Positions 1 to 9,232 of a DNA stretch of 64,000 nt are shown here, piece after piece. The notes below the pieces were generated by a model that ran no database searches, had not been told where the DNA came from, and saw nothing but the letters and a program-made list of their open reading frames with translations. The position numbers and the translations under genes are program-made. This DNA is from Lacihabitans sp. LS3-19 (GTDB lineage Bacteria; Bacteroidota; Bacteroidia; Cytophagales; Spirosomataceae), in NCBI RefSeq assembly GCF_024343575.1, contig NZ_RJUA01000115.1, forward strand, positions 62,001 through 126,000, written 5' to 3'. Numbering within the stretch: the first letter of the stretch is position 1; each line of letters begins with the position of its first letter.

Positions 1-2432
1 CTAAAAGATCTAAAATATTTGCAAGAGGATTTCGTAATCCATTCAGAATTACCATGAAACCGGGAACTGGAGCACATCTAATAAGTGAAGGAAATCCTGG
101 AGCTATTTATATTGGGGATGTTGGCCAAGAGACCAAAGAAGAAATTGATGTGATAACTACGGGTGGACAGAATTTTGGTTGGCCTAAATTTGAAGGTATG
201 GATCATGTAAATATTTCTAATGCTACGTATGAACCTACCAGTTTTCAAAAGCCGGCATTGGAATGGGGCAGAACTGGTTCCACAGCAAGAGTGTTAGTAA
301 ACAATGTGGTGAAAAATTTCGGTTCGGTGGATTTTCCTTATACAAATTTTACTGGTAGTTGTGCTATAGGAGGGGTTTTTTATGAAGGTACAAAGTACCC
401 TGAGGAATTCCATGATGCCTATTTTTTTGCTGATTTTAATGATCAATGGGTTAGGACTTTAAAATTTGATAACAACAATAACCCAATCAGTAAATCTAAT
501 TTTGGGAATTCTGTCGTTGGCTTAATTCACTTTTCTTATAATCCCCACGATGAATTTTTATATTATGCTACAGTTACAAATAAAGTGGTTCGCTTAAAGT
601 ATGAACCCAATGGAAATCAAAACCCAATAGCAAATTTTGAGGTTTCTAAAAAATTTGGAGCCTCGCCTTTGTTAGTTCAATTTGATGCATCCTCTACGAT
701 GGACCCAGATGGGGATATTTTAACTTATAATTGGAGTTTTGGTGATGGTGCTTCGGCGACTGGAGTTAGTCCAAGTCATACTTTTTATAGTACCGTGGGT
801 GCTGCACCACAAGTATTTGAGGTGGTTCTAACTGTTTTGGATGGTCAAGGCGGAGTATCAACGTTTTCATTGAAAATTTCTACTAATAATACCCCACCCA
901 TTATACACTCAACTAGCGTAGATAATTTTGCTGTTTTTCAAAATTTAACGAGTCAAAACCTAAATTTGACAGCACAAGTATCTGATGCTCAGCAGCCAAA
1001 TAATCAACTCTCCACGCTTTGGGAAGTTTACTTACATCATAATGATCATGAGCATCCATATTTTTCGCAAAGTGGTACGAGTCACAATTATTCGCTTTCT
1101 GGAGTTGATTGTGAACATGATTTTTATTTTTATGAGCTGATTTTTACAGTTACTGATTCTTATGGACTTACGACAAGAATGGTGAAAAATATTTTCCCAA
1201 ATTGTGCCACTACTGACTTTTCCCCGCCAAGTTTTGCTAACTTAAAAGTTGAAAATTTTTCGCAAAATTCCTTTAAATTGAAATGGAATTCTTTAACAGA
1301 TAACGATCAAGTGAAAAAGATCGAAATTAGAATAAATGGAATTTCGAATAAATTTATTGCAGGTAATTCTACGGAATTTACCTATTCCTCCGATCAAATA
1401 TTAACAGGTAAAACGTTCGTTGCCCAAGTTATACCTAGAGACAATGCAGGAAATGCTACACCTAGTTCTGAATTAATCTTCCAGGTGCCAGTTTGCCAAG
1501 GATCTATCGGACAAGAATATATTTCTAATATAGTTCCACTGTCATCGTCTAATGGTTATGGGCCGTTAGAATTAGATAAAAGCAATGGGGAAGGATATGC
1601 AAATGATGGGCATCCAATAACCCTGAATGGCGTTGTATATCCAAAGGGTATCGGTGTTCATGCTAATGCTGAAATTCAATATAATCTAAGTGGGACTACT
1701 TGGGAAACCTTTCATGCAAGTATAGGTTTAGATGATGAAGTGAATGGCATAGGCTGCGGAAGTGTAACTTTTTCGGTTTATAAAGACAATGTTTTAGCTT
1801 ATCAAAGTCCGACTTTTTATGATTCAACTCCTACGGTTCAGATTGATATTCCAATAAAAAACACCAATATATTAAAACTTGTAGTTGACGGAGCCGGAAA
1901 TGGCTTATGTGGCGATCATGGCGATTGGGCTGATGCAAAATTTTTGTCCAATTGTACTTTTACAGATATTCTAGCACCCAGTACTCTTTTGTCGCTCTCT
2001 AAAACGAACAATAATACTGATTTTCAAATATCTTGGAATGCCTCCTCTGATAATATTGATAATTCAGTAGCTTACGAAATATATTTAAATGGAGTCTTGT
2101 TTCAAACTATCAATAGTACTGTTATATACATTCCAATTGCAAATGAAGGTAAGACTTTAACAATTCAAGCAGTAGACGACATTGGAAACAAATCAGTTTG
2201 TCAAACAATGGTTTTAAATACATGTCCGGCTGCTTTAATTCTATCGGCTGCTAATAATATTTCAAACCAAATAGACCTAATAAAGCAATCTAGCGGATAT
2301 TTAATTGGTTTTAATTCTATTACAAATCAATCTAAAGTGCAGTATCAGGCGGCCAATTATTTAGAGTTTTTGCCTGGGTTTTATGTAGAAAATGGCTCTA
2401 TTTTTAAAGCCCAAATTAGTGGTTGTAATTGA
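1..2432 (+). CDS. PQQ-dependent sugar dehydrogenase-like secreted protein, 5' truncated
   Basis: The frame is open from base 3 and reads ARGFRNPFRIT before the first ATG at 54, so the gene starts before the window and that ATG is internal. The first part (to about 620) has the soluble glucose/sorbosone dehydrogenase propeller signature (RNPFRI, then GDVGQ and NFGWP). It is followed by a PKD domain (about 630-880), an FN3-like region (about 1220-1490), an NPCBM-like carbohydrate-binding domain (about 1500-1960, with GIGVHA), a second FN3-like stretch and a C-terminal module (about 2225-2432) with the pattern LxPGFxxxxGSxFKAxISxC, ending Gly-Cys-Asn. The same module ends the CotH protein at 38587-41829. 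I infer a secreted, surface-sorted sugar oxidoreductase. The C-terminal module resembles what I recall as the '3-coathanger'/GCX-COOH type; this is from memory. Confidence 0.85.
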   Translation, partial: KRSKIFARGFRNPFRITMKPGTGAHLISEGNPGAIYIGDVGQETKEEIDVITTGGQNFGWPKFEGMDHVNISNATYEPTSFQKPALEWGRTGSTARVLVNNVVKNFGSVDFPYTNFTGSCAIGGVFYEGTKYPEEFHDAYFFADFNDQWVRTLKFDNNNNPISKSNFGNSVVGLIHFSYNPHDEFLYYATVTNKVVRLKYEPNGNQNPIANFEVSKKFGASPLLVQFDASSTMDPDGDILTYNWSFGDGASATGVSPSHTFYSTVGAAPQVFEVVLTVLDGQGGVSTFSLKISTNNTPPIIHSTSVDNFAVFQNLTSQNLNLTAQVSDAQQPNNQLSTLWEVYLHHNDHEHPYFSQSGTSHNYSLSGVDCEHDFYFYELIFTVTDSYGLTTRMVKNIFPNCATTDFSPPSFANLKVENFSQNSFKLKWNSLTDNDQVKKIEIRINGISNKFIAGNSTEFTYSSDQILTGKTFVAQVIPRDNAGNATPSSELIFQVPVCQGSIGQEYISNIVPLSSSNGYGPLELDKSNGEGYANDGHPITLNGVVYPKGIGVHANAEIQYNLSGTTWETFHASIGLDDEVNGIGCGSVTFSVYKDNVLAYQSPTFYDSTPTVQIDIPIKNTNILKLVVDGAGNGLCGDHGDWADAKFLSNCTFTDILAPSTLLSLSKTNNNTDFQISWNASSDNIDNSVAYEIYLNGVLFQTINSTVIYIPIANEGKTLTIQAVDDIGNKSVCQTMVLNTCPAALILSAANNISNQIDLIKQSSGYLIGFNSITNQSKVQYQAANYLEFLPGFYVENGSIFKAQISGCN

Positions 2433-2439
2433 AAAAAGG

Positions 2440-2470
2440 CTTTTGGCTAATTATAAAAACTAGCCAAAAG
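2440..2470. terminator. Bidirectional hairpin terminator
   Basis: Perfect 10-bp stem CTTTTGGCTA / TAGCCAAAAG with an 11-nt loop, lying between the convergent sugar dehydrogenase and thioredoxin genes. The minus-strand read-out is followed by a T-run, so it can end thioredoxin transcripts and probably the opposite ones. Confidence 0.75.
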
Positions 2471-2477
2471 TTTGCTT

Positions 2478-2780
2478 TTAATTTAAAAATCCATTGACAA
2501 CTTGCTTCAATTGAGATAGTTGCAGTACTCCTGACTGACGCCATTTTTGTTGTCCGTCTTTGAAAATCATCATTGTCGGTACGCCAGAAATATTGTATTT
2601 ACGCTGCAATGCAGGGTTTTTGTCAATATCTATTTTAATGATACGAAGCTTATCTCCCATATCACCAGCCAATTGTTTTAAGATAGGAGCCAATGCTTTG
2701 CAAGGTCCACACCATTCTGCAGAAAAATCTATCAATACAGGTTTTTCTGATTTTATTAATTCATCAAAACTTCCAGTCAT
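2478..2780 (-). CDS. trxA: Thioredoxin
   Basis: A 100-residue single-domain thioredoxin with the active site WCGPC at about residues 23-27, the SGVPT cis-proline loop near 65-69 and the usual fold length. There is no signal peptide, so it is cytoplasmic and should act as a general disulfide reductase with thioredoxin reductase. It ends just before a hairpin terminator and lies 15 nt downstream of the DUF983 gene on the same strand, so the two may be co-transcribed. The exact paralogue cannot be told from sequence alone; the family call is firm. Confidence 0.9.
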   Translation of the reverse strand: MTGSFDELIKSEKPVLIDFSAEWCGPCKALAPILKQLAGDMGDKLRIIKIDIDKNPALQRKYNISGVPTMMIFKDGQQKWRQSGVLQLSQLKQVVNGFLN

Positions 2781-2795
2781 CTTATTTGTATTTTA

Positions 2796-3176
2796 TTATA
2801 TTATATCTCTTTTTTCTGGCTCGTAAGCCACCATTATCATTAACCAAATCGACCTTGACATTCTGTAAATCCATCTTACTAACATAAAAGTAATCAGCAA
2901 ATACACCATTATATAATATCTCCAATCGTATTTTTCTTCAAAAAACAAGTAATACCCGACTGTTGCAGTTACAAAAAGGGCAATGTTAAGCATATAAGAA
3001 ATATACATGGCTCCATAAAAGAATCCTACCTCTTTTTCGTACTTCATGCCACAATTAGAGCAATGCTCTTTCATCTTAAAAAAACCTTTGAAAGAAAACA
3101 AATTGCTTCTGTCGTATAGTTCGCCTTCCCCACATCGAGGGCATTTCATTTTTACTGCTGATATTACTTTACCCAT
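2796..3176 (-). CDS. DUF983 family membrane protein
   Basis: DUF983 proteins are small membrane proteins with an N-terminal zinc-ribbon-like part; their role is unknown. Here there are two CxxC pairs (CPRCGEGEL and CSNCG) followed by two hydrophobic segments. I start at the ATG at 3176 (MGKVISAVKMKCPRC), giving 126 residues. The frame is open further upstream to a TTG at 3311, but that part does not resemble the family, overlaps the divergent gene, and contains a TAATTTTG -7-like element (3194-3201) just before the chosen ATG. Thioredoxin follows 15 nt downstream. Confidence 0.8.
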   Translation of the reverse strand: MGKVISAVKMKCPRCGEGELYDRSNLFSFKGFFKMKEHCSNCGMKYEKEVGFFYGAMYISYMLNIALFVTATVGYYLFFEEKYDWRYYIMVYLLITFMLVRWIYRMSRSIWLMIMVAYEPEKRDII

Positions 3177-3334
3177 ATAACACTTTTTTGGAGCAAAATT
3201 AGGCTTTTCTTCCGAATAAACCTTGTTTTCTTTATCAATAAATGAACATATATTCATATAAAATAATTCCTTAAAACCTATTAATTGTTTTTTTGTGTTT
3301 GATAAATACAATATATTTAAGAAAAATACAGAAC

Positions 3335-4021
3335 GTGGAAGATAAATTAGAAAAAATTGTCGCTTCTAGAATGAGGCTTAAGGCGAGGTTTGAAGAAAAA
3401 ATCAAAAATTCTCCATCTATTGCCGACGAAAAGCCAATGGGTCAAGGAGATCTAAATAGACACGGAATGCCAATTATTCCTGTTGGGCAAACTTTAACTG
3501 AAAAATGGCCGGTTTTAGATTTAGGTTATCATCCAAAAATTGAACTCAAAAATTGGAGATTGAAAATCGATGGTGAAGTGGAAAATCCTGTATTATTGAC
3601 ATGGGAAGATTTTATGAATTTACCCCAAACCGAAGATACCAGTGATTTCCATTGTGTTACCACTTGGTCAAAGCTCAATATGCCTTGGAAAGGCGTAAGT
3701 TTGATGGATTTGGCAGCATTGGTACAACCAAAAGACTCCGCTACGCATATAATGTGCTATGGATATGATACTTACACCACCAATGTGTCTATAGAAGAAG
3801 CCTTAAAGCCAGATGTTTTGCTTGCTCACACAGTTTATGATGAGCCTTTAGCACTTGAGCATGGTGGCCCGGTACGTATGATCACTCCACAACTATATGC
3901 CTGGAAAGGCTCAAAATGGATAAAAAGAATTGAATTTTTAGATAAAAACAAGAGAGGTTTCTGGGAAGAAAGAGGATACTCCAATACAGCATATCCTTGG
4001 CGAAATGACCGTTATTCTTGA
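3335..4021 (+). CDS. Sulfite oxidase-like molybdopterin-dependent oxidoreductase
   Basis: About 228 residues of the oxidoreductase molybdopterin-binding fold, similar to the YuiH/MsrP-like group. The Cys in SDFHCVTTW (about residue 107) is the expected molybdenum ligand, and the GGPVRMITPQLYAWKGSKW segment is typical of the C-terminal part. There is no signal peptide or twin-arginine motif, so a cytoplasmic location is inferred, unlike true MsrP. The start is uncertain: no ATG precedes the conserved part, and I prefer GTG 3335 (VEDKLEKIVASRM) over a TTG at 3293; an in-frame ATG at 3371 is also possible. The 3' end overlaps the convergent kinase gene by 10 nt. The physiological substrate is unknown. 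Confidence 0.78.
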   Translation: MEDKLEKIVASRMRLKARFEEKIKNSPSIADEKPMGQGDLNRHGMPIIPVGQTLTEKWPVLDLGYHPKIELKNWRLKIDGEVENPVLLTWEDFMNLPQTEDTSDFHCVTTWSKLNMPWKGVSLMDLAALVQPKDSATHIMCYGYDTYTTNVSIEEALKPDVLLAHTVYDEPLALEHGGPVRMITPQLYAWKGSKWIKRIEFLDKNKRGFWEERGYSNTAYPWRNDRYS

Positions 4022-4842
4022 TGAAAGTTTACAAGACCATCAATTGGTTTTTCTATGATTTTGTAAATATTTATTTCATGATTTTGGCAAATTTCTTTTA
4101 AAATATCCTGGAAATAGAATGCGATAGAACCTACAAAGCCTATTTTCTCGTCTTTTAAGTTAGGGTATTTCAATAAATATTTTTGAAAAAAAGCTTCGAA
4201 AGATTTTTTGACTAAACTTTTACAATATTCAAATTGGAGGTTTTCGAAAATAAAATAAGTGTAATTAGCAAAATATTTATTGGGTAGAGCTTCTTTATAA
4301 GACTTTGTCATTATAGTTACTCTTTCAATTTTGCCGTATTTTTCTTCGAATAAAGTTCTGATATCTAAAGGCATTTCATTATGTAAATAATCTAATATTA
4401 GGCTTTTTCCTAAATGTCCGCCACTTCCTTCGTCTCCTAGCCAAAAACCTAATGGCGGGATTTGGAAGCTGATTTCCGAACCATTCCAAAAACAAGAATT
4501 TGAGCCTGTTCCTAAAATGCATGCAATTCCTTCATCGATTCCAAAAATTGATTTTGCCGCAGCTATTACATCAGAATAGGTATAAATGTCAACTTTATAA
4601 CCTAGTGCATTTAATATTCCTTTTTTGATTATTTCTGATTTTTCTTGGTCAGTTACGCCAGTTCCATAAAAATGGACTTCTTTAAGATTCTCGATTTTCG
4701 ATATCCAAGGACTTATTTCAGCTGAAATTCTTTCAGCATCTACAAAATATGGATTTAAACCTATTGAAGTGTAACAAGTTTGGTCTTGGTCCAGCAGTCT
4801 CCAGTCTGTTTTTGTCGAGCCACTTTCAGCAATTAATATCAT
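4012..4842 (-). CDS. BadF/BadG/N-acetylglucosamine kinase-type ATPase
   Basis: A 276-residue ASKHA-fold protein. The N-terminal phosphate-binding loop AESGSTKTDWRL, the LGTGSNSC adenosine/phosphate segment near residues 108-115 and GDEGSGGHLGK near 137-147 match the Bacteroidota N-acetylglucosamine kinase-like family. It probably phosphorylates an amino sugar such as GlcNAc or MurNAc during cell-wall recycling; substrate choice is inference. It is cytoplasmic with no signal peptide. It overlaps the end of the convergent oxidoreductase gene by 10 nt and is divergent from the M16 peptidase gene, with about 120 nt between the two starts. Confidence 0.82.
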   Translation of the reverse strand: MILIAESGSTKTDWRLLDQDQTCYTSIGLNPYFVDAERISAEISPWISKIENLKEVHFYGTGVTDQEKSEIIKKGILNALGYKVDIYTYSDVIAAAKSIFGIDEGIACILGTGSNSCFWNGSEISFQIPPLGFWLGDEGSGGHLGKSLILDYLHNEMPLDIRTLFEEKYGKIERVTIMTKSYKEALPNKYFANYTYFIFENLQFEYCKSLVKKSFEAFFQKYLLKYPNLKDEKIGFVGSIAFYFQDILKEICQNHEINIYKIIEKPIDGLVNFHQE

Positions 4843-4899
4843 TTTCTATTTTTCTAATTTCAAAGATATTAATAAAAGCGGAAACTGTTTTTTGATTAT

Positions 4900-4932
4900 T
4901 TTGATTTAATAATAAAAACCACCGTACCTTTG
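4900..4932 (+). promoter_or_regulatory. Bacteroidota-type promoter for the M16 peptidase gene
   Basis: TTTG at 4900-4903 and TACCTTTG at 4925-4932, separated by 21 nt, match the -33/-7 consensus TTTG ... TAnnTTTG of this phylum. The ATG is at 4961, leaving a short leader. Confidence 0.55.
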
Positions 4933-4960
4933 TAAATTGTTTTCGGAAAAATAATAAAGA

Positions 4961-6187
4961 ATGTCTGAGTATCAGTTATATACATTGCCCAATGGCATAC
5001 GCATCGCACATAAAAATGTTCCCAACACCAAAATTGTCCATTGCGGCATTATGCTTGACATAGGCAGTCGCGACGAAAGGCCTGACCAGGCTGGCTTAGC
5101 ACATTTTTGGGAACACATGGCGTTTAAAGGCACGCAAAAAAGAAAAGCTTATCATATTATCAATAGTTTGGAGGCAGTAGGAGGAGAGTTAAATGCCTAC
5201 ACTACAAAAGAGAAAATATGTTTTTATGCTTCGGTTTTGGATAGTTATTTTGAAAAAGCTGTAGATCTACTAACAGATATTACCTTTAACAGTGTTTTTC
5301 CTGAAAAACAGTTAGAAGTAGAACGAGGGGTAATTTTAGAAGAAATGTCGATGTATTTAGACTCTCCTGAAGACGCAATCCAAGACGAGTTTGACACAGT
5401 GGTTTTTCCAAATCATTCTTTGGGAGTTAATATTTTAGGTACCACCGAAAGTGTCAAAGGTTTTAAAAGAGAAGATTTTCAGAAGTTTATTGATGAAAAT
5501 TTAGATACAGAAAAAATCATAGTTTCGATAGTTGGAAATCTTGATTTTAAGAAGGTGGTAAGAGTAGTAGAAAAGTTTTTGAGAGATATTCCTTTGAAAA
5601 GAACCTCAAGAATTAGGACTTCGCCAATAGAATATACTGCTACAAAGCAAATCCTTGAAAAGAACAATAACCAAGCTCATGTAGCCATAGGCAGACCTTC
5701 TTTTGCATTGAATCATCCAAACAGATTGCCTTTCTTTGCTTTAGTAAATCTTTTGGGCGGACCTGGAATGAACAGCAGATTTAATCTGAGCCTTAGAGAA
5801 AAATATGGATTGGTTTATCAAATAGAGGCTGGTTTTACTTCTTATTATGATTCGGGAATGTTCGCTGTATTTTTTGGGACTGATCCTCAGAATTTGAACA
5901 AAACGCTAAAATTAGTCGACAAAGAATTGTTAAATCTTAAAAATAAGTCCTTGGGTTTTATTCAGCTAAAAACATTGAAAGAGCAATTAAAAGGTCAACT
6001 GGCTATGTCGGAAGAAAGCAAACAAGGTTTTATGTTGATGATGGCCAAAAGTCTTTTGGATTTAGATAAAGTGGAGCCTTTAAGTAAAATATTTAGTGAT
6101 ATAGACAATATCACAAATGCTAAACTTTCTGATTTAGCCAATGAGATGTTTGACGCAAATCATTTATCTACTTTAATATATAAATAA
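4961..6187 (+). CDS. M16 family zinc metallopeptidase (pitrilysin-like)
   Basis: A 408-residue protein with the inverted zinc motif HFWEH (His48, Glu51, His52) and a downstream glutamate in GVILEEM (about Glu128) as third ligand, so this half should be catalytic. The length fits the single-chain half-size M16B processing-peptidase type. There is no obvious signal peptide, which suggests a cytoplasmic enzyme, unlike the lipoprotein or fused M16 forms also common in this phylum. It has its own promoter upstream and a strong hairpin terminator directly after the stop, so it is probably monocistronic. Natural substrates are unknown. Confidence 0.88.
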   Translation: MSEYQLYTLPNGIRIAHKNVPNTKIVHCGIMLDIGSRDERPDQAGLAHFWEHMAFKGTQKRKAYHIINSLEAVGGELNAYTTKEKICFYASVLDSYFEKAVDLLTDITFNSVFPEKQLEVERGVILEEMSMYLDSPEDAIQDEFDTVVFPNHSLGVNILGTTESVKGFKREDFQKFIDENLDTEKIIVSIVGNLDFKKVVRVVEKFLRDIPLKRTSRIRTSPIEYTATKQILEKNNNQAHVAIGRPSFALNHPNRLPFFALVNLLGGPGMNSRFNLSLREKYGLVYQIEAGFTSYYDSGMFAVFFGTDPQNLNKTLKLVDKELLNLKNKSLGFIQLKTLKEQLKGQLAMSEESKQGFMLMMAKSLLDLDKVEPLSKIFSDIDNITNAKLSDLANEMFDANHLSTLIYK

Positions 6188-6191
6188 AAAA

Positions 6192-6220
6192 GGCGACCAA
6201 AGGTCGCCAACGGTTTTTTA
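6192..6220 (+). terminator. Rho-independent terminator after the M16 peptidase gene
   Basis: Perfect 7-bp GC-rich stem GGCGACC / GGTCGCC with an AAA loop, followed by a T-run, starting 5 nt after the stop codon. Confidence 0.8.
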
Positions 6221-6243
6221 CTTCGGGGTTCTAAAATATCTTT

Positions 6244-6429
6244 TTAACCTAAAAAAACGCTCTTTTTAAAAAGTATTGGACTTTCGTATTTGAATGTCCC
6301 AAAGTCATCATCAGTTTTGGTAGCTTTAACTACTTTGGCTGATTTTTTCTTTTTGTGTTTAGGCTGTTTGGAAAAGGAGGCAAATGGAAAGGCAAAAATT
6401 AATGCAAAAACAATTAGTTTAAATTTCAT
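6244..6429 (-). CDS. Small secreted lysine-rich hypothetical protein
   Basis: A 61-residue ORF with a clear signal peptide (MKFKLIVFALIFAFPFASFS) followed by a highly basic segment rich in Lys (KQPKHKKKKSAKVVKATK) and a short tail. No known family is recognised. It has its own start in an otherwise gene-free stretch between the M16 peptidase terminator and the sulfatase gene, and the signal peptide makes it a believable gene. The mature peptide of about 40 residues is too short for a globular enzyme; a surface-binding or structural role would be a guess. Confidence 0.55.
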   Translation of the reverse strand: MKFKLIVFALIFAFPFASFSKQPKHKKKKSAKVVKATKTDDDFGTFKYESPILFKKSVFLG

Positions 6430-6566
6430 AGTTTTGGAAAGTTAAATTTAAGACTATCCAAAACAATTGAAGTCACATCATTTTTTTAAAAATAAGATAA
6501 TAGTATTTTAAGGTCTTGTAAACGAATTGGTTATGGTTTTTGAATTTCATTATTTACCTTAATTTT

Positions 6567-8078
6567 TTACTCTAATTTATCCCCCAAACTTTCCATTCTG
6601 AATTTTAACAATTGTGATTGTGTGTGATTTTGCTTAAATATTTGCTCCACTTTTTTTATTATTTCAGGGTTTTTCTCCGAAATGTCATTTTGTTCAGTTA
6701 TATCCACAGATAGATCATAAAGTTGTGTTTTTACAATTCCTTTTTTCAAATCTGTTCTAACGGCTTTCCATTTTCCCATTCTAATGGCTTGTTGTCCACC
6801 AGTTTCAGGAAACTCCCAATAGAGGTATTCGTGCTGTTTTTGTTTTTTGTCTAATAGTGTAGGTAAAAAACTTATGCCATCATTTGCAGGTATTTTTATT
6901 TTTAAAATATCTCCAACAGTTGCCATAACATCATAAAACGAACTTATATGGTCGCTTTCGGTCCCTTTTTTGATATTATCGGGCCAGGTAGCTATCATGG
7001 GTACTCTTATCCCTCCTTCATAAACAAATCCTTTTCCTCTACCATATTGTTCCTGAAAAGGTCCACCAGACTTAAAATATTCAGGTTGTACGCCACCAGC
7101 ATAGGATGGGCCGTTGTCGCTTGTGAAAATTATCAAAGTATTATCATATTCGCCTGTTTCTTTAAGTTTTTTTACCAATTCGCCCACTTGTTCGTCTAGA
7201 TAAGATATCATGGCAGCATAAGTTGCTTTGGGTGATATGTTTGGGTAATATCCACCTTTGGTATAGGGTTCCTCTTTGCCGAGTTTGTTTTGATAATATT
7301 TCACCCATTTCTGTGGTGCCTGAAGTGGCACATGGGGAAGGGGAGAAGCATAATACAATAAAAATGGCTGTCCTTTGGTATTTGATAGAAAATCCATGGC
7401 CTTTTGATGCATCACTTCTGGGGCATAGTCGTTTAGGTTATAATCTGCATAACTTTCCGGTTTGTAGGGGTCTAAATCTGCCGCTAGATTTTGATGAATA
7501 TCAATGAATTTATTGTTCAGCTTGTATTTTTCTTCATTTTCCCAAAGATGCGTTGGGTACAAAGTATGTGCTTGTCGTTGGCAATTATAACCAAAAAAAT
7601 AATCGAATCCTTGTTTGTTAGGTGTGCTTTCAGTTTCAGGAGCACCAAGGCCCCATTTTCCCACTAGAGCTGTTGTGTAGCCATTGTTTTTTAGAATTTC
7701 TGCTAATGTTACAATGCTATCTGGTAGTGGTCTTTGTCCTTCAAGTTTTGGGTTTTCTTCCATGGCTTTTAGTTTCCAAACCTCTCCGCGTTCTGCCCAT
7801 TCGTCGTTTCCTCTTATGTAGGCATGCCCCAAATGTTTGCCTGTCAGCAAAACACATCGAGACGGGGCACAAACGGGAGCACCTGCATAGTGTTGCGTAA
7901 ACTTCTTGCCTCCTCTTGCTAAAGCGTCTATATTGGGTGTTTCAATGATTTTTTGACCATACACACCAAGTTCACCGTAGCCAAGGTCGTCAGCTAGGAT
8001 GTAAACAATATTAGGTTTCTTGTTTTTCTGAAAAGAAAAAATAGATAGGGTAAGAAGAATAGCAGCAATTAACCTCAT
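6567..8078 (-). CDS. Secreted arylsulfatase A-type sulfatase
   Basis: A 503-residue sulfatase with an N-terminal hydrophobic signal sequence. The core CAPSR (Cys70) is the CxPSR motif whose cysteine is converted to formylglycine, so a maturase must act before export. DDLGYGELG (about 30-38) holds the paired Asp calcium ligands, and TSDNGP in the second half gives further metal ligands. It probably hydrolyses sulfate esters of polysaccharides in the periplasm or outside. It stands alone: no other sulfatase, glycoside hydrolase or SusCD pair is adjacent, so it is not visibly part of a polysaccharide-utilisation locus. Confidence 0.9.
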   Translation of the reverse strand: MRLIAAILLTLSIFSFQKNKKPNIVYILADDLGYGELGVYGQKIIETPNIDALARGGKKFTQHYAGAPVCAPSRCVLLTGKHLGHAYIRGNDEWAERGEVWKLKAMEENPKLEGQRPLPDSIVTLAEILKNNGYTTALVGKWGLGAPETESTPNKQGFDYFFGYNCQRQAHTLYPTHLWENEEKYKLNNKFIDIHQNLAADLDPYKPESYADYNLNDYAPEVMHQKAMDFLSNTKGQPFLLYYASPLPHVPLQAPQKWVKYYQNKLGKEEPYTKGGYYPNISPKATYAAMISYLDEQVGELVKKLKETGEYDNTLIIFTSDNGPSYAGGVQPEYFKSGGPFQEQYGRGKGFVYEGGIRVPMIATWPDNIKKGTESDHISSFYDVMATVGDILKIKIPANDGISFLPTLLDKKQKQHEYLYWEFPETGGQQAIRMGKWKAVRTDLKKGIVKTQLYDLSVDITEQNDISEKNPEIIKKVEQIFKQNHTQSQLLKFRMESLGDKLE

Positions 8079-8129
8079 TTTGTTGTTTTTTAAAACAAAT
8101 TAAGGCAAAAGCACTAATTCTCCAAAATC

Positions 8130-9179
8130 TTAGTCGATTTCTATTACCACGCCCTCGGTCATGGGATGTGAAACGCAGGTAAGAACATAGCCTTGAGCTA
8201 TTTCCTTGTCGGTTAATCCTTCTTCCTCGTCCATCCTTATTTTGCCCTCAACACATTTTCCCAAACAAGCTGTACACATGCCTGCTTGGCAAGAATATGG
8301 CAAGTCAATATCGAGTTCTAAAGCAGCTTCCAGTACTGTTTGATGTGGTAAAACATCAAAAGTGTGAGTTTCTCCGTCGTATTTTACGGTGATAGTTTGT
8401 TTTTTAAGTTCTTCGCCAGCCTCAGTTGGTTCATCTATCATCGGTGCGTTGAATCTTTCGTAATTAACATGGTCTTTCGGCACATCATACAGGTCAAAAA
8501 TCAATTTTACCTGATCCATCATTTCTTCAGGACCACACATATAAAAATGGTCTTTTTTGAAATCTACTCCTACTTCTTTGAACCAAAGCGTGGTATTTGC
8601 TTGATTTATTCTGCCTTTTTCGCCTACCCACGTACTTGAAGGTTGGCTTAAAATGTGTTGAACAATAAACCTCCCAGCATATTGCCCTTCAAGTTCTTCT
8701 ATGGCTTTTTTGAATATTATAGATTCCTCATTTCTGTTGCCGTAAATGAGTTTTACTTGTGTGTCAGCTTCAGTTTTTAATGCAGTTTTTGCTATTGAAA
8801 TTAATGGCGTAATGCCGCTGCCAGCTCCTATGAGTATGATATTTCGATTTGGATTCTCTTCTGTTTCAAAATGAAAAGTACCCATTGGTTCTATTATTTC
8901 TAAAAAATCACCAGCGTTTACATGGTCATTTAGATAGTTGGAAACTATGCCATTTGCTACTCTTTTCACGGTGACTATTACAGCAGTGTCTGAAGCAGGA
9001 GAGCTTGACATTGAATAGCTTCTTTTGACTTTTTTGCCGTCTTGGGTAGGAACGGATATGGTTATAAATTGTCCAGCTTTGTATTTTATTTGTTCGTTTA
9101 TTGGGTGCCAAAACGAAAGGCTAACTGTATCCGAAGTTTCTTTTATTACCTCTTTTACCTGCAAAAAGAATGATTTCAT
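8130..9179 (-). CDS. Ferredoxin--NADP reductase-type electron transfer protein (PaaE-like)
   Basis: 349 residues in three domains. An FAD-binding domain (about 1-105) contains RSYSMSS. A NAD(P)-binding domain (about 110-240) contains GAGSGITPL. A C-terminal plant-type 2Fe-2S domain (about 265-349) has cysteines in CQAGMCTACLGKC and a final TCVSHP. This order is that of PaaE, the reductase of phenylacetyl-CoA epoxidase. No paaABCD genes are nearby, so it may serve another oxygenase or desaturase; the partner is unknown. It is cytoplasmic and stands as a single gene 51 nt downstream of the sulfatase stop's opposite side. Confidence 0.88.
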   Translation of the reverse strand: MKSFFLQVKEVIKETSDTVSLSFWHPINEQIKYKAGQFITISVPTQDGKKVKRSYSMSSSPASDTAVIVTVKRVANGIVSNYLNDHVNAGDFLEIIEPMGTFHFETEENPNRNIILIGAGSGITPLISIAKTALKTEADTQVKLIYGNRNEESIIFKKAIEELEGQYAGRFIVQHILSQPSSTWVGEKGRINQANTTLWFKEVGVDFKKDHFYMCGPEEMMDQVKLIFDLYDVPKDHVNYERFNAPMIDEPTEAGEELKKQTITVKYDGETHTFDVLPHQTVLEAALELDIDLPYSCQAGMCTACLGKCVEGKIRMDEEEGLTDKEIAQGYVLTCVSHPMTEGVVIEID

Positions 9180-9232
9180 TTATTTTTATTTTTTGAAATA
9201 TAGATAAATCTACATTTTTATTTAACCGATTT

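Noticed and set aside
3177-3311. N-terminal extension of the DUF983 gene to a TTG
   Set aside because: It does not resemble the family, overlaps the divergent oxidoreductase gene and contains a -7-like element.
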